Part shown: positions 11,774-25,700 of the stretch, in pieces
Numbering within the stretch: the stretch's first letter is position 1
Layout of the letters: every line of letters starts with the position of its first letter
Assembly (NCBI GenBank): GCA_013396525.1
Contig: VWYX01001264.1
Span: forward strand, 62,001 to 126,000
DNA from: Chaetorhynchus papuensis
Lineage: Eukaryota > Chordata > Aves > Passeriformes > Rhipiduridae
Direction: 5' to 3'
DNA: 64,000 nucleotides
Position numbers and translations under genes: made by a program
Notes under the pieces: generated by a model
The model's database searches: none
Seen by the model: only the letters and a program-made list of their open reading frames with translations
Told to the model about the DNA's origin: nothing

Positions 11774-14700
11774 TTTTTTCCTTCTTAAAAATGTACAAAA
11801 AATAAAATAACTGTATTTACAGCTTATCAAACCCCTCTCCCAGTTGCAACACTATTAAGTTACATGAGCTATATTCTTAATATAAAAGCACACTATTTAT
11901 ACATAAAGTTTCCTTGTTTGCCAGAAAGACGGCTTGTCACAATCTTTGGCACAAACATTCTTGTTTGTAACTTGTCTCAATTAATAGGAAATGGAAGAGC
12001 ATATAAACATTTAATAAGCTTTACATTTTATAAGTCATAAGATACTCCTTTCCAGTTCCATTTCAATCAATATACAGCATCTCTGACAGCTAGAGAGTTT
12101 AGATTTTACTAACTATTTGAATTAATTTACATTTAAACAATTCATAGAATGAAAGAGAAAAAATATATAAGAAAGATATTTGATCTTTGAATTCCATTGA
12201 CCAAAAAGTTTGTGAGAGAGGACACACAGGAAGAAAACATTCTTTTCTTTGTAGTTTACACTCAGTGGTAGAAATCCTCTGAAATGTCTTGATGGGGATA
12301 TCACCGTACATCCACAAAGCTTTACTCAAAGGATGCACTTTATTTTGGAGATATCAGCACCTGACTGTGAGGAAGAACTAGAATTTGAGAATTTGAATGG
12401 GGTTTCATAATAAAACATCAAATGGACGGACAAAGTGCCAAATCTGCAGCAGGAACCAAAATTAGAAGACTGTTTTCCTTTTGTACATCTCTATCAGAGT
12501 CTTTCAAAACACAATATCTACAGACACTGCACTGCTGTAATTCTTCATAGGGAAAATGCACTGAGCAACAAGCCACTCTTAAGGCTGCACTAGTTAAGAT
12601 TCAAGACTGCTGTCTTGAAGAAGAAGAGGAAATGAGAATTTTGTTCCTTTAAATAAACAACCACAGCAGTGCCACAAAGAGACAAAAGGAGGCAAGGCAG
12701 ATATTCCTATCCCCTGCTGAACAGTAGCCAAATTTTACTTCCACTTAACTCATAATATTTGGAAGAACCAGCATTAATCAATAATTTTTATCAAACAAAA
12801 GCAGCATGTATATTTTAAACAATATACATGTAAGCACTATGTACTCCTCAGGACATTTGAGTCAAGCAGGGCACAAGGCAGCCACTGCTTCAGAAGTTTG
12901 TATTATTTATACTGTCCCTTTCCCACCACTCTGATGGGCTGATTCGGACCAACAAGGAGAACCCTGAGAGCTTGTAGCTTGCCACAACCAGCATCCAAGG
13001 TTCAGTGCTCCTCCAGCAGCTGATGCTATTAACTACAGCTGAAGGGGTGCAGTGTGGATACTCTTTCTAATGTCTTTGTGACATAGAAACAAAGCCCTCA
13101 GACCTTGGCAGATAAAGTTAAGGATGATCATCCTTATCTAGCTCTAGTTGTTTTAAAATAATCTTACCACCAATCTAGTCACCTTCCTGATAACTTCATT
13201 GAGACTGTAAGAAGGAACTAAAGTATGAGCTTTCTACTATCAGGAGTCTGCACACTTTAAGATGTATTTAGAATAGCTTTCAGTTAATCTTTGAAGCAAC
13301 TTTCCTTCTCTGGGCAGTGGCTGACTGAAAGCTCCTAAAATGACAATGGAAAGATAGCTCCTTAAGCCCCAGTATTCCTGGAGCATTGCACTTCTCACTG
13401 TTCCTCATCACAGGATGTTGCAGCACTTAACAGATCTCAGCTCATCTCCACCCAAAGGTAAGACAACAACATCCCATTAACCTGAGTGCTGGTGCTGCCA
13501 GGACAGCCTGTCCTTCTCTGTGATGCCTGAATTCTCACTGTCCTTTCTTAATGCAGCACATTCCAACCCAGGCCCGCCCCAGGCACTCCCCTGGACAGCA
13601 GGTTTGTTGGGGGCAGAACCAGGGCTCAGCTCCTGCATACATTCACTCCTGTGCTTAACCTGCAGCTTCTGCCCAGACATCTTGACCAGGTGAGAGATCC
13701 TAGCTGATATTCTGAGGATTCCAAACACCAACATAGAAATACAAGAACTAACAGTATTGCTCACCAGTTCCTGTGTGCTGGTCCCAGTTCCTAATGCCTC
13801 CTGTCCAAACTGTCCTCTTTTTTTTCTTTAGGAAAAAAAGTATCTGAGATAAATCAGCACAGACTTTTTATCTCAGTCTGAGCCAAGTAGAAACAAATGG
13901 AACAATCATAAATCTCTTGTATTCCCAGGATGTTTGCTCTTGAACAGGGTAGCAAGAGCATCTTTGCTGGAGTGCATTTTTATATAAAGTTAAGGACATT
14001 ACTACAGAACTCTGCATCAGAAGGAGAAAGAATGCATGCCAAAAGAAAAGGGCAGGAGAACGACAGAATACACACTTTGCTCTACAGGCATATGTGTACG
14101 TTAGCCCTGACACTACCAGCCTGAACCTTTTATAGTTTCTGGTCCCACAGAAACTTTGACATGTATCTAATATTTCTATTAGAAGCAGAGATTTTAATGG
14201 GATGCTACTGCTAATGAATTTAAGAAAGTATGCAAGAACTTGAAGGACAATTCATGCAGATATGGCCAAATCAGACTGGTCAGCTAACCCAGCTACTTTG
14301 CTTGAATGTAAATAGCTCCACACAGCTCAAAACACTACGTAAGCCCTGTTACACTAGGCAGTGTTTCTTTCTGCCATTAACCACCTAAAAATAAAGGTTC
14401 TGTGACTAAAGGAGAAAAGGTTTCAGAAGGAAAAGAATAAATTCTAAAGGCTGCATGTAGGAAAGGACCCACACTTCTGTCTGTCACACAGGATCCATGT
14501 ACAATGCATAGAGAATAAAATGCAGCTGAAACTCATGGAATTATACACTGCGTGAGGAGCTCTTTACAATAGCCAGAGGAGCTGGAACTGAGAGAGAGAT
14601 GCTGTGTTTGGATGTCATTGGGACATTCAGGCCTTGAACCCCTTTCCTGGTATGATTTTAGCCTGCCCACTTTATCTCTTCACAGAATTCATAAGACAGG

Positions 14701-16039
14701 CATGGAATTTGATGTAGAACTACATAGTTATATGTATAACTAGATGCAGCCCTTGAGAGAGAGACCTATCTCCACACCTCAGTTGTGGGATACTCACTCT
14801 CCACTGGAAAAATTGTTCCAGTTTGGATAACATATTTACACCAAGCCCAGGCTTATATGTCACCCAAGAGTCCTAGGAATCACAACAGAATCATTCAATG
14901 GAAATACAAGAGCAAGTACACTTCAGAGGAAGAGTTTGAAGTCCTGTTTCTTACAGTCTAGAGGAATGCTTTGATGTGCTGGCTGCTGCGGAAAGAACCT
15001 TCCCACCACAGGTTTGAGAAAAGGACACTTTAAGAGCCTCCACTTCATCAAAGGAAGACGACCAGGAAGAATTCCTTTCTGTACCCCTAGGCAAACCAGG
15101 CAGCAGACATAGCTGGATGGGAGACCCAAGTATCTACACCTGGGACTTGGCACCTAAGGTGGGCCCCATTGTACCAGAGCATCCAAGCCCCGGTAGCAGA
15201 GTCTGCTCTAATATTTCAATATACAACTCTGTGAGTGAGGATGGAGAATATGAGTACAAATTCAGTTATCAACTTCTCAGTACACACTCCTTAACAGATT
15301 GTAGCAATTTACTCCTCTAGGAAAGATTCTATTAAACCCTAAACCAAATACATACAAAAACATAGTGGCAGTAAACATGCCCACATACAGTAGTTAAAAT
15401 ATATTATTGCATATTATAAACATTATATACAAGGTTAAAATGGTTTCTTTACCATTTACTTACAAGTGACATTTGTAGCTGAATGCCTTACTTACAAGTC
15501 CTCATTGCTACGTGCTGAGAACTACCAGAGGTATTTGGTAAGACTATACAGGATAGAGAGATACGGATGAGTCTGAGCAAGTGAACTCTCAGCCACTTTC
15601 CCCATCTTTAGCGCTGCAACAGATTTCTAGCAATGATGGAGACAACTTCTGGTAAAGTGATTTATACCAGATTTCTGAAACTAGACCAGCATAGTTACTT
15701 AATATGTTTTAGAATGAGCTTATCCACACTGAAGTATGGATTAAAATGCTGCATTTCACATTTGCAGTGGGTCATCTGGTTACAAATCTGGGGGCTGGTA
15801 ACTGCTTGTACACTAGAGAGTAGGGAACAATAAATAAGGGACCAGGTTAATGTGAGTGGCCTTGTGCTTGACAAACCCAAGTCTATATGCAGTGGGTGCA
15901 CACGTGCAGAATGGACAATATTTTCAATGCAGTCTTGTAACAGTTTCTCTGATCAACGTCTGTCAAGTTGACGGGGAATCTTCTGCTTTCCAAGAAGGAT
16001 GAAATGCTGTGGTTCCTTACAAAAAGGCTCTGCCTGAGG
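11750..16039 (-). other. GRHL2: GRHL2 3' untranslated region
   Basis: This stretch runs from the GRHL2 stop codon to the poly(A) signal at 11768-11773. It is AT-rich, free of recognisable transposons and has no coding exon on either strand. The length, about 4.3 kb, is somewhat longer than I recall for mammalian GRHL2. The 3' limit is inferred from the signal, not from transcript data. I did not find a sense-strand CAGTATT site for the miR-200 family when scanning by eye. Confidence 0.7.
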
Positions 16040-16154
16040 CTAGATCTCTGTCAGTGTGATCTTGAAGCCTTCAACCATGTTCTCCATGTGCAGAATGAAC
16101 GTGTCCTCATTGGAGTAGTGCTCAATAATGTTGTCATCCATGTTTACCAGGATA
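16040..16154 (-). CDS. GRHL2: GRHL2 exon 16, C-terminal end and stop
   Basis: The acceptor TTTGTCACCAG precedes the exon; its first base completes a glycine codon split with exon 15. It encodes 37 residues beginning ILVNMDDNIIEHYSNEDTF and ending KITLTEI, then TAG at 16042-16040. This is the last part of the C-terminal dimerisation domain, which in grainyhead proteins has a ubiquitin-like fold and lets the factor bind DNA as a dimer. The EHYSNEDTF block is nearly invariant in the family; the final residues are the ones that separate GRHL2 from its paralogues. Confidence 0.96.
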
Positions 16155-17336
16155 CTGGTGACAAAGGCAGAAATCAATATTTTTATGTACCATATGTTTT
16201 TATGTACTGAAAGGGAAAGCTGTGCACTGTGCCACATGCACTTGCTTCTCTACAACACAAAACCAGACTCCAGCACAGGCCAATACAGCATCACTAGTGG
16301 GAGTTATCATCAAGATGTGCCCTGTAGTCCCTTACAGCCTTTGGATTAGAGGCTGCTCCGTGCCAGAGTGGCTGAGGTAAGGGACGCCAGTGCTGGGACG
16401 TTAACACACTTAGGCTACCTACAGCTGAGCTGCACTTCAGATCCCCGGCAGACCCAGCTGGCTGGTGCTACCCATGCCTGGCGTTGGCTCCCACAGAGAC
16501 ACCTCTGTGCTACTCCTCAGGCACGCCATGTGAGCTGCTAACACAGGGAAACAGTGTAATTTGTGCTTTGCACACAGCTCACGGAACTCACTTGGATGTG
16601 AGACTATCAACAATGACTATTAGTGTATATGAGTGTTTTCCTCACTCTTTACCTCCAAGTGTTTTTTCCGTCACTCAGAAAGAAGCAAAACATGAGAAGT
16701 TTCACCTGTCTCTCAAAAGCTAAAGAAATCCCCAGACACAACAATGCCCTAAGCTAGAGTTACAGCTGAAAACAAAGGATTGGTTTAAATCATATCACTA
16801 CAATATTGTGGTTAAATAGAACTAAAAAAAAGTTGAAGTGGAGAGATTTAGTTTTATGGCAAGAAGCAGTAGCCTAGCTATTCTAAAAGTCCAGCTGTGA
16901 TGTTCATGTCTAAATTACTCAGCTGAAACCCCTGCAGCAAACATTTCCTGCCTGTCTTTCAGGGTAGGACAGTGGCCTACTTCCTAACACTGCAGGAAAA
17001 CTCCACACTGCATTGACAGCAAAGGCAGCATCTCCCATGCTGGCCCTCCATAATGTTATTAAGCGTATTGTCTACAAAACAGACTTTACCCATATATCTT
17101 ATCCACAAACTCCTTCTTCACAGTAAGCTTATGAACACTGGTCAGACACAGACTGGAGATCCATATTTCCTCCTCTGTCATTCCCTACGGTCTCCATAGA
17201 CATTAAGAGTTCATGTCTATGAACTCCTGAGAGTTTATGATGCCCAGCATCATGAGGCCCCAAGTGTAACTGGTATCTCTGAGTACTTCTAAAGGATCCT
17301 GCAACAGATCCTTAGTTAGTTAGTTAATTAACTTAC
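16155..17336 (-). other. GRHL2: GRHL2 intron 15
   Basis: This 1,182-bp intron has a GTAAGT donor and a CAG acceptor. Directly after the donor lies a short tetranucleotide run, on the minus strand GTTAATTAACTAACTAACTA (about 17332-17313). No transposon or RNA gene was recognised. Confidence 0.85.
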
Positions 17337-17401
17337 CCCTTTTTGCTCTTCTTATAAAGTTTTACAATCTTTTCAACTGGCAGCCCATATTTCTCAGAGA
17401 T
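17337..17401 (-). CDS. GRHL2: GRHL2 exon 15, dimerisation domain
   Basis: Bounded by ATTTCAG on the 5' side and GTAAGT on the 3' side. It encodes 21 full codons, ISEKYGLPVEKIVKLYKKSK and one more lysine, and ends with two bases (GG) of a glycine codon finished in exon 16. The segment belongs to the C-terminal ubiquitin-like dimerisation domain. The basic run KLYKKSKK is typical of the family. Confidence 0.96.
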
Positions 17402-20400
17402 CTGAAATAATAAAAATAAAAGAAATATCACTAAAGATGAATGAGAAATATAAAATTATCACCTCTTACCTTACATAACACATTAAAACAAAATCTCTGC
17501 AAACTTTGACAGGATAGCTACACAAGGAAGTCAGTCACAACCATATCATGCTTTCATTTAAGGATGACTTAGGGAGGAATAATCCTGAACAGCTTAATCA
17601 AAACCCACAATTGTCTCCATCCAGAAACTCAGATATTATAGTTTTTATAGAGTGTGAGTCATCAGAACTGCCCTGGCATCTCCTAGCACTCTGCTCAAGG
17701 AATCAATGCTCTTCCCAGCTTCAGATTTTACCTGAAACTCAGGGAATTTCAATCTGATCTTTCTGTTTCTTAATCTGATTTTCTGGGCTCATGGAAGCAA
17801 AGGTTTCTCCCACCAGGCAGAAGGCAGACACACAGCAACCCAACAGGAGCTGATGGACTGACGGAACAACAAAAACATGCGCATTTCTACTTTTCAAAGA
17901 CATTTCAAGGCTTGTTAAGCTAACAGGACTCCATGGTGGTATTTTTGTCTGAAAAGTATCCTCAAGATACCTTTTAGTGTGGGAGGGCTACCAACATCCT
18001 GCACACAGGACTAAGAAGCTTCTGTATTGTTGGGAAGGTGACTCAGTCTAGTTACTACGGTGGCAAAATGAAAACACTATTTGGCTCACAAAACATCATC
18101 TGAGTGTATAGATAACGAGATGAGATGTCACAGAGAAGTGTGTCATCAAGGTAAAGGACTTGTAAAATAAACTTCTTGTCAGCTACTAAAACAATAAAGC
18201 AGAAAATACAGTAAAACTTTAGAAGGAAGAACTACTTAGCTGACAAATTACCCATGCCAACAAGACTTCATTGGGATGCTCTGGCATTACTTTGTAGCAG
18301 TGTATTACTTTTTTTGGATGTCTATTCTGCAGTGGATCTGTGGTGTGCTTATGAAGATGGTGTCCCTGGGCCCTTCATCTGAGCCAGGTTTGCTTTCCAA
18401 ATTATGACTCTTCTTTGAGGGAACAGGTCTCACGGTTCACATTTTAGAAGAAGATAGTCCCAAAAGGCAAAATAGTTACAGAAAAATGACTTTTTTTTTC
18501 CTCAGTGATTAATGTTCTGTGGTACTCTACTGCCAAGCAAAGTAAGTTTCCATCTCTTCCCAGGTGAAATGAAAAATGAAGTTGCAGCTAAATAGCTTAC
18601 TACTTATCTTCTGCATTAAAGAACTGAAATGCACAATTAAAAATCCATTTAAAGACTGGCAAACATTAGTCACTGTAAAATCCTTTCTTTGTGTTTGTGT
18701 TCAGACTTTGGTTGAGAAAAGGTATTTTAGAGAAGTACATTATGCAATTATCATGAAAGAGAAAATGGAATGGATAAACTCAGCATCGAGGACAGATTCA
18801 AAGAGCCACAGGTTGAACACCAAGCATGGCTCCCATCCAGACAGTCAAGATTCTCTGAAAGAAATAATTAATTAGCCTATACTTGTGTACATCACCTGTA
18901 ATAGTATAATTGTCATCTTAGCCAAGAAGCAATTTTGTACTTAAAAAGTGTCCCTAATAATGCACAAGGGTATCAGCTTGACAGGCATTCTACAGCATAA
19001 CACCAAGATTCTCAAGAATCTCAATAAAACTTCTTTTAAACCAAAAACAGTTTCCTCTGACTGCTAGCATACATCTGTGGCCAACAGAAAGGGGAATAAC
19101 TGATGAGGTTCAATAGACTCATCCACTCTTGAAGTTTTCCACCTAGCAGAGAACAAAATACAAACTAAATTTGGGTGGTATTTGCTACTTCAGTTTCTCT
19201 TGCACCAGCATGTTTCACTGTTCTTTACACTTTATTATCCTCTGGCTTTGCTTATCATGAACAGAATGACATCAGATAAACAATCTGGTGTTGAATTTTT
19301 TTATCTGTGCTTCTATTGTACCCCTAAATTTAAGTTTTCATGTTAAGCAATAATAAAAATGGCTCCATTTCATCAGACAGTTGAAAAAATCCTTTGTAAT
19401 GGGCATTGGAGAAAAACTGGCAACCTGAAACTGCAGAAAGTGTCACAACTGTGTGAACATGAGGAAACAATCTTTCTCTCTGGGTTGTTAGCTCTGAATC
19501 CTAGTGAAATTGTAAAGATCAGCACTTGAAGACACTTTTCACTGACTCCATGCAAATAAACAAGCCGAGCAAAACATTTCTTGCCAAGGAGGCTTAATAG
19601 CAGCTAATATACAGCATTCTGCACATTCCACCATAAATCTTCCCGAGGATATTTGGCATACCTAACACTCATGCATTCCAAATGTTGCTCAAAGCAGTTT
19701 GGGACTCCGGGACATCACTTCCTACATAAACTCTGAGAGGCTGGGCTGAGAAAGCCTTGCCTGTCACACTGCCTATGACAGGTGTAGGATTTATATAACA
19801 TGCAGGGATTAGTGAGCTTTGCGAAAGACTTCCAGCTGACTGAATAAGCACATTTCTCAGGAACCCCTGGGATTCAACCAATTATACCAAACAGCAAGCT
19901 GTGGAAGCAAGGCTCAGACTGGGGGTATGGGAGAGCCTCCCCCTCACAGTCCCCAGTACAAATGTACTAAGTCCTGCTGCAGAACTGGAGAAAGGAGAGA
20001 GCGAGCATCTGCTAGGGCATCTCACTTAACAGCCTCTTCTCAGGGTGTTTGCTGCCAGCACAGGGGGAGCACCACTTACTGCCAACTTCCATACAAAACA
20101 ACAGGATTTCTCACCTGAACCCAAGCAGGCCACATTAAATTTTAAAAATGTCTCTTTATTTGGAGGAATATTTTTCCTCATCACCTCCACTGTCCATTTG
20201 TCAATCTTCTGAGCAGAGATTTCTTTCTGTTAGGGTCCCCGAGGCAGTGTGACAGCCTTCAGAGTGGCACTGAAATAGATCTCTGGGTGTCCCTTTGAGC
20301 TGCAGTCCCCTGGCATGGCAAGTTTGCCTGATTGCACAAGCCACCAGAAATGCTCTCTGCTGGAGTCAGGAAGCCAGAAAGGGCAATATCTGGGTGGCTC

Positions 20401-22686
20401 AAAGCGTGTAGGAAACCACCTTTGCCAGTTTATTTCTATGAAATGGTCTAGTCTGTTGCCCTACACTGGCTGGAAGATCACATATATAAGCAGGTATCTA
20501 ATAGTTTAAGCTACATCTACTGAACTGAGCTTTTAATTATAGAAAGACTTTGGGAGATGCTTGAATTTCCCAATTTGAACTGCCTTCTGTAATTTGAATA
20601 AATATGTAAATTTGCACAATGTAAGACTGAGTACCTACTGAGATCCACAGTTATCCTGACTTTGGATCAGGCTGAAAGCAGGATGTAGAGCTGGTCAGTC
20701 ACCACATACATGTGATGTTTTGTGATGGGCAATTGCTTTGCTATTTTTCTGTTGATCAAGACTGACTAGTGAAAACCAAACCTCTGCATCACTTCCTGAG
20801 ACAAGCTGTATTTCTGAAACCCAAGACCTCTAGATATTTGCCAAAAGAAAGATATCTGAGAAGGAATCCAATTGTTCATTTAGAATGGGGGTATACATGA
20901 GAATAAAATAAACATAGGATCCAAGAAAACTGTATAATTAATAAGAGTTAGGAAAAAGTCAAAGACCAGGAACAGTGACTAACAAAAAGGAAAAGAAAGT
21001 AAAATCCATAAACAGAGAAGGAGAGTATGACTGAGGATCACTGGAGCTCTCTTTCAGATCTAGGGCTCTGTAATACTCAGAGGCTCAGTTCCTAAATTCT
21101 TAGTACTGAGACTAGAATGGAGCATTTCGGATATGCACAATTACAAAATTATATGATTTGCTGCAATGACTGTAGAGAGAATATTTAAGAATATGCACTT
21201 TGACAGCTTTTTGGCATTGTTTTACCCACAATATCCTACCAAAGAGAATTAAAATTTTCTGAATGTGTTCCTTCCAGTGAACTGGGACATTTTGCAACAG
21301 ATTAGATTTCTCTGGTGCCGAAAACATGCCAGTGAGTCAGCAGCTGCACTGACTGCACTCTCCTGCTTCTGCACCAGCTTTGTTTTTGTTACATGGGGGC
21401 TGGAGAACAGGCATGGAGTGGCACAGACTACTGGAGATAACATATTCATGCCAGCTTGAACAGTTATAGAAGGATTATAACATACTTTTAACTTCCATGC
21501 AAAGACAAGATGAAATCGTGATGCAGCTTACCATGAATCAGACTGCAGCCTCTTGCAGCAAAGCCTGGTTTTTGTTGTGCATGTGCTCTGCCTGACAACT
21601 GAGCTGCAGTCACAGCCAACAAACAGCACTGGCAGAAGCACAGTCAGGACATCCTCAGCAGGCCGTGACTCTCCTCAGAGATACCCTCGTCTAAACAGGT
21701 GCTTTAGACAACTTCACTAACCCACAAATCTTTCTCTGCCTTCTGCTACTGGCCAAATATTGACCAAATAACTCAATCTTTACTGCATTAAAAGTATCCA
21801 GTACATGCAACAAGATACTGTGACAGTTTTAAGACAGTATGAATAGAGACACTTCCAGCACTTGGCTGAGTTCTCTAGGGGCACTTTCACCCATTTCCAT
21901 TTTCTCCCCTACACGTAAACAAGGCTGGAAATCAACTCAGCATCCCACATGTCAGTCTCACATTCCCCCACTGAAGCAGTGAAACACGTGATTATTTCTT
22001 AACTCTTCCCTTACCAAATTTCACGAGTCATCAGCTCATATAAACAGGGATTAAACATGAAAATAGGAACTCTTATGCTGACAGCTAATGGGTAACAAGC
22101 AAAAACTCCACTCAAAGAAGCAGCAAAGAGGCAACTGGTAGGTAGGTCACGCTGTAAGTGACGGCTGGAGAAGGAATTTGAGATGATGTATGAATGCCAA
22201 GTCTGCAGTGGCTCAGCACCTGCCTCTTACGTGCTGAACAGCAACTGCACAAAGGCCATATGAAATTCACCCAGAAATGGTGCATCCTTGGGCCTTTCTT
22301 GGAAACCAGGCTGGGAATGTACTGATAAGCATGACAGGAAAAGATGCAACAGGCTCTGAACCATCAGTTCAGAAAGAAGCATTTCAGAACATAAAGCTTG
22401 CACCTTTCTCCTTCCCTGACACTGGTTAACTCCTGCTATTCCTCAAGGCTCAGGTCTCCAATAACCAGCTCTGTGATGCTGTTTAAACCCAGTAACCTGC
22501 TGACAACACTGAATTAGGAACATGCCAGCATTTCAGAGCTGCGCTCCAGAAAGCCTTTAAGAAATGCTTTAAATACACTTGAGAATAACTTCATCTTTAT
22601 ATTATAGTTTATCTCAATAATACATGGAAAGCCTCAAGATTTTCTTGCCAAGAAAGACAAACAATGTGAGTACATTGGATACTTAC
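17402..22686 (-). other. GRHL2: GRHL2 intron 14
   Basis: A 5,285-bp intron with GTAAGT donor and CAG acceptor. I recognise no transposon, RNA gene or additional exon in it. Open frames such as 18576-18875 on the plus strand are antisense, carry no known domain and lack splice support. Confidence 0.8.
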
Positions 22687-22772
22687 AGCTTCCATTAGCC
22701 CCTTTACTGTGGGTGATTTCAGCATCAAAGCATCAAACACCTCATCTGTCTCCTTCCTCACATACAAAAGCA
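22687..22772 (-). CDS. GRHL2: GRHL2 exon 14, start of dimerisation core
   Basis: The exon follows a strong pyrimidine tract (TTTTCTATTTCAG) and ends before GTAAGT. The first two bases finish a valine codon; 28 codons follow, beginning LLYVRKETDEVFDALMLKSP and ending KGLMEA. LLYVRKETD opens the C-terminal dimerisation domain shared by grainyhead and CP2 factors. Confidence 0.96.
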
Positions 22773-25700
22773 CTGAAATAGAAAAAAAAAATCAAACTTG
22801 GAGCAGGTTCAGTCAATTGCACAGAAGAAATACCCCACAATGAATAGAAAAACAAATATTAATCCATGACAGATAAAATGAAGCACTGAAGATGGTTTGC
22901 ACTTACAAAGATGTACCTTTAATATCATCAGTGATCTAGACATGGACAACACATCATAGTTGCATTGAAAACACAGTACTGAAAATTCAGCAAATTTAAT
23001 CTAATGTGAAGAATCTTTATCTTCCAGAATTCAAATCTCCATTTACAGAAAGAAGCTAGAAAGCACTGGTGCCCTGTCCCTTGGTCATAGGACAAAACAC
23101 AGTCCCCTGACTTGGCCTAGAAACCAAACATGCAGGACAATGTTGGGCTTTCTGCATCTTCAGTTCAGAAGTACAAGCTACAAAACTGCTAGCACAGCAT
23201 GCAGAGCCACATCCTTTTCACCTGTATTTTAGCAACTCTTTGGGGCCTAGCCTGAGAACATCCTTTTAATGGACTTAGAAGCTGAGACAATTTTGCGTCA
23301 CAACCTAAACTGTCAAAATACAAAAGAAAATAAAATTCCACACCAGGAGTTAAATTTTACCATGCCTGGTATGTTTAATTGCATGAACAAGCACTTACAC
23401 AAAGGACTAATTTTACCAGTACTAACACTTATATTAATTTAGTAATTCTTTTCCTTGTGACTAGTGGGTTGTCCTGTAACTCCTGGCTTTACAAACATCT
23501 GGAGCTCTGCCAGCCTTAACAATTACAAACATATCTGAAAGGAGCAAAAAAAATGAGTTGGTCCAAGGTTAAAGCTGGGGACATTAGACAATCCCAGTGC
23601 TGAGCTTTAAATCTCTGTTGTGCTTGGTGTGCCAGGCAACAGTATGCTGAATGAAGGATCTATTACAAGGGTAACGGGGAACTTGAATTACTATTATGCA
23701 CACAGAGAAGCAGGATTAATAAGGATATGGTGGGGTTGTTGGGTTTTTCTTTCCCCTGACCAGTATGAAGATCCTGGCTTTGATTCAGTAGAGTACTTTT
23801 CCATAAATGACTTCTGGTGACAGTGATGCCTTAGGAAGCCCCTGTCTCATCCCTGCCCTTATGCTCTCTTACTCTAGCTCACCTCAATGAACTTTCCTGG
23901 ATTACCAACTCTCTCAAACAGCAGTGTGAGTGAAAAAACACCCCTTTTTTTGAGTGATTCTTCAAACAGACCAGATCCTGCCTCAGAGTACAATGCAGCC
24001 CCCCAAGCCTTCATGCTGGCAGAGCAACAGAGAGGCAGCCACAGCGGGAGGCACAGCCAGAGGGGAGGGAAAGGGGCTGCAAAGGCTCCACTGGGCTCAG
24101 CAGCAGCACTGCCACTGAATGACTGTGACCATGTAACACAACTCATACTTATGTCCTCTGATCCCACTGCCACCACATTCATAGCATCTAGATGGGCTCG
24201 CTCTAATAGTGTAAATTACAAGATTTGGAGGGGAACAAGGGGAAAATCTTGTACAAGGTAATGAGCTATTTTTGCCTGAAAGTTAAAGATAAATTCAAAT
24301 TTGTCTGATCTACTCCCTGGTCTTAGTTCTTAAACTTCTTGCCAGCACTGAAATCCACTGCAGCCCTTAATATTCTTTAGATGTTAAAAAGAATTGCAAA
24401 AGATGGGGGAGATAAATTTATTCTTAGTTACTTAAGAAATAGCCCCAATGCACCAAATTGCAGGGGGCAAACAGCCTTTGCTCAAGGCAAGGGATGTTGT
24501 TGCACCAGTGAGACTTTCGGAAGCCAGGCCACTGAATGCAGAAGGACAATGTTAGATACCTCTTCCAAAATTGTTAACAACAACATACATGTGGAAAAAT
24601 GAAACAAAGGACACAATGAGACAGTAAGACTTGGGACATCAGGAAGGTCTGAGCCTGGGCACTACCAATGCTGTGACTGACACCCTGTGAACAATGACTA
24701 CAGTCTCTGTTAAATGGTCTCTTGATGGAGATATGGTACATCTTAGTCAAGGAAAGAAGGGCTGGTAGCTGTAATCTGGCTTTCCTTTCTCACACTTGGA
24801 GTTTTCATTATTGCCCAGCCACAAATTCCCTTGGTGACAGTATGAATGCTGCCCTTCACAGGGATGACTCTCAACCCCCTGATTGTTATGAATCCAAAAT
24901 GTTTCAGAGTAGTTTAACATGACTTTCCTAAGAGACAAAAGCTAGACAAAAAATTACTTTCTTGAAACTGAGAACTACAGGACTGGAAATCCACCTGATC
25001 TATAACTCAGCTGCTGGATTTACAATTAATGGGAAACTCCCTATGAAATCTGAAAGGGAAAGTGATTTGAAAACTCCTACTGAGAACTCAAAACAGGAAA
25101 AAGCCAAATCTAGCCAAGTAACTATCTGTGATGCACATTTGGTACAGATTAACATACTTCACATTTCTGTGTTGGGCACTTGGACTTCCCTTAGAGGTCA
25201 AGGAGATGAAAGAATAATTCAAAAAGAGGCAGCTATTTGAGTGAGAATATGAACCTTGTTTGCAAACCCCTTCAGACATGTTCTCTTAAAGGCTGCCCCT
25301 TAATATTTTTACTTCCACCAGACAGTGTTACAAGTAGGTCCAGCAGGCAGAGGTGAGGCCACACACTTTCACTTCAGTTCTTCAGCAGGGCTTGGACACC
25401 TCACTGGCTGCTACTTAACTACACTGCTCTGCTAATGAGACACCTTGGGATTACTATGTTTTTAATGTCTATTTTCACATATCAGACATGCTCCCTCTCA
25501 AACATTACACCAGCACCCCATCTATATCTGCTCTCTAGGAGTTATTGATTCTGCTGTACCAAATAAATCTTGAGAAAAGAAGCTTCTGCTATGGCAAAGC
25601 TGGGGAAAAAAAATCCCGAAACATTTTAATACCCAGTGAGTTCTGTGGCAAAGACAGCATTATCAAATGAGTAGATTCAGCTGAGCTGCGTTCCATCAGC

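Noticed and set aside
23887..24261. A 124-codon plus-strand open frame in intron 13
   Set aside because: It is antisense to GRHL2, of low complexity in places and without a domain or an initiation context that stands out.
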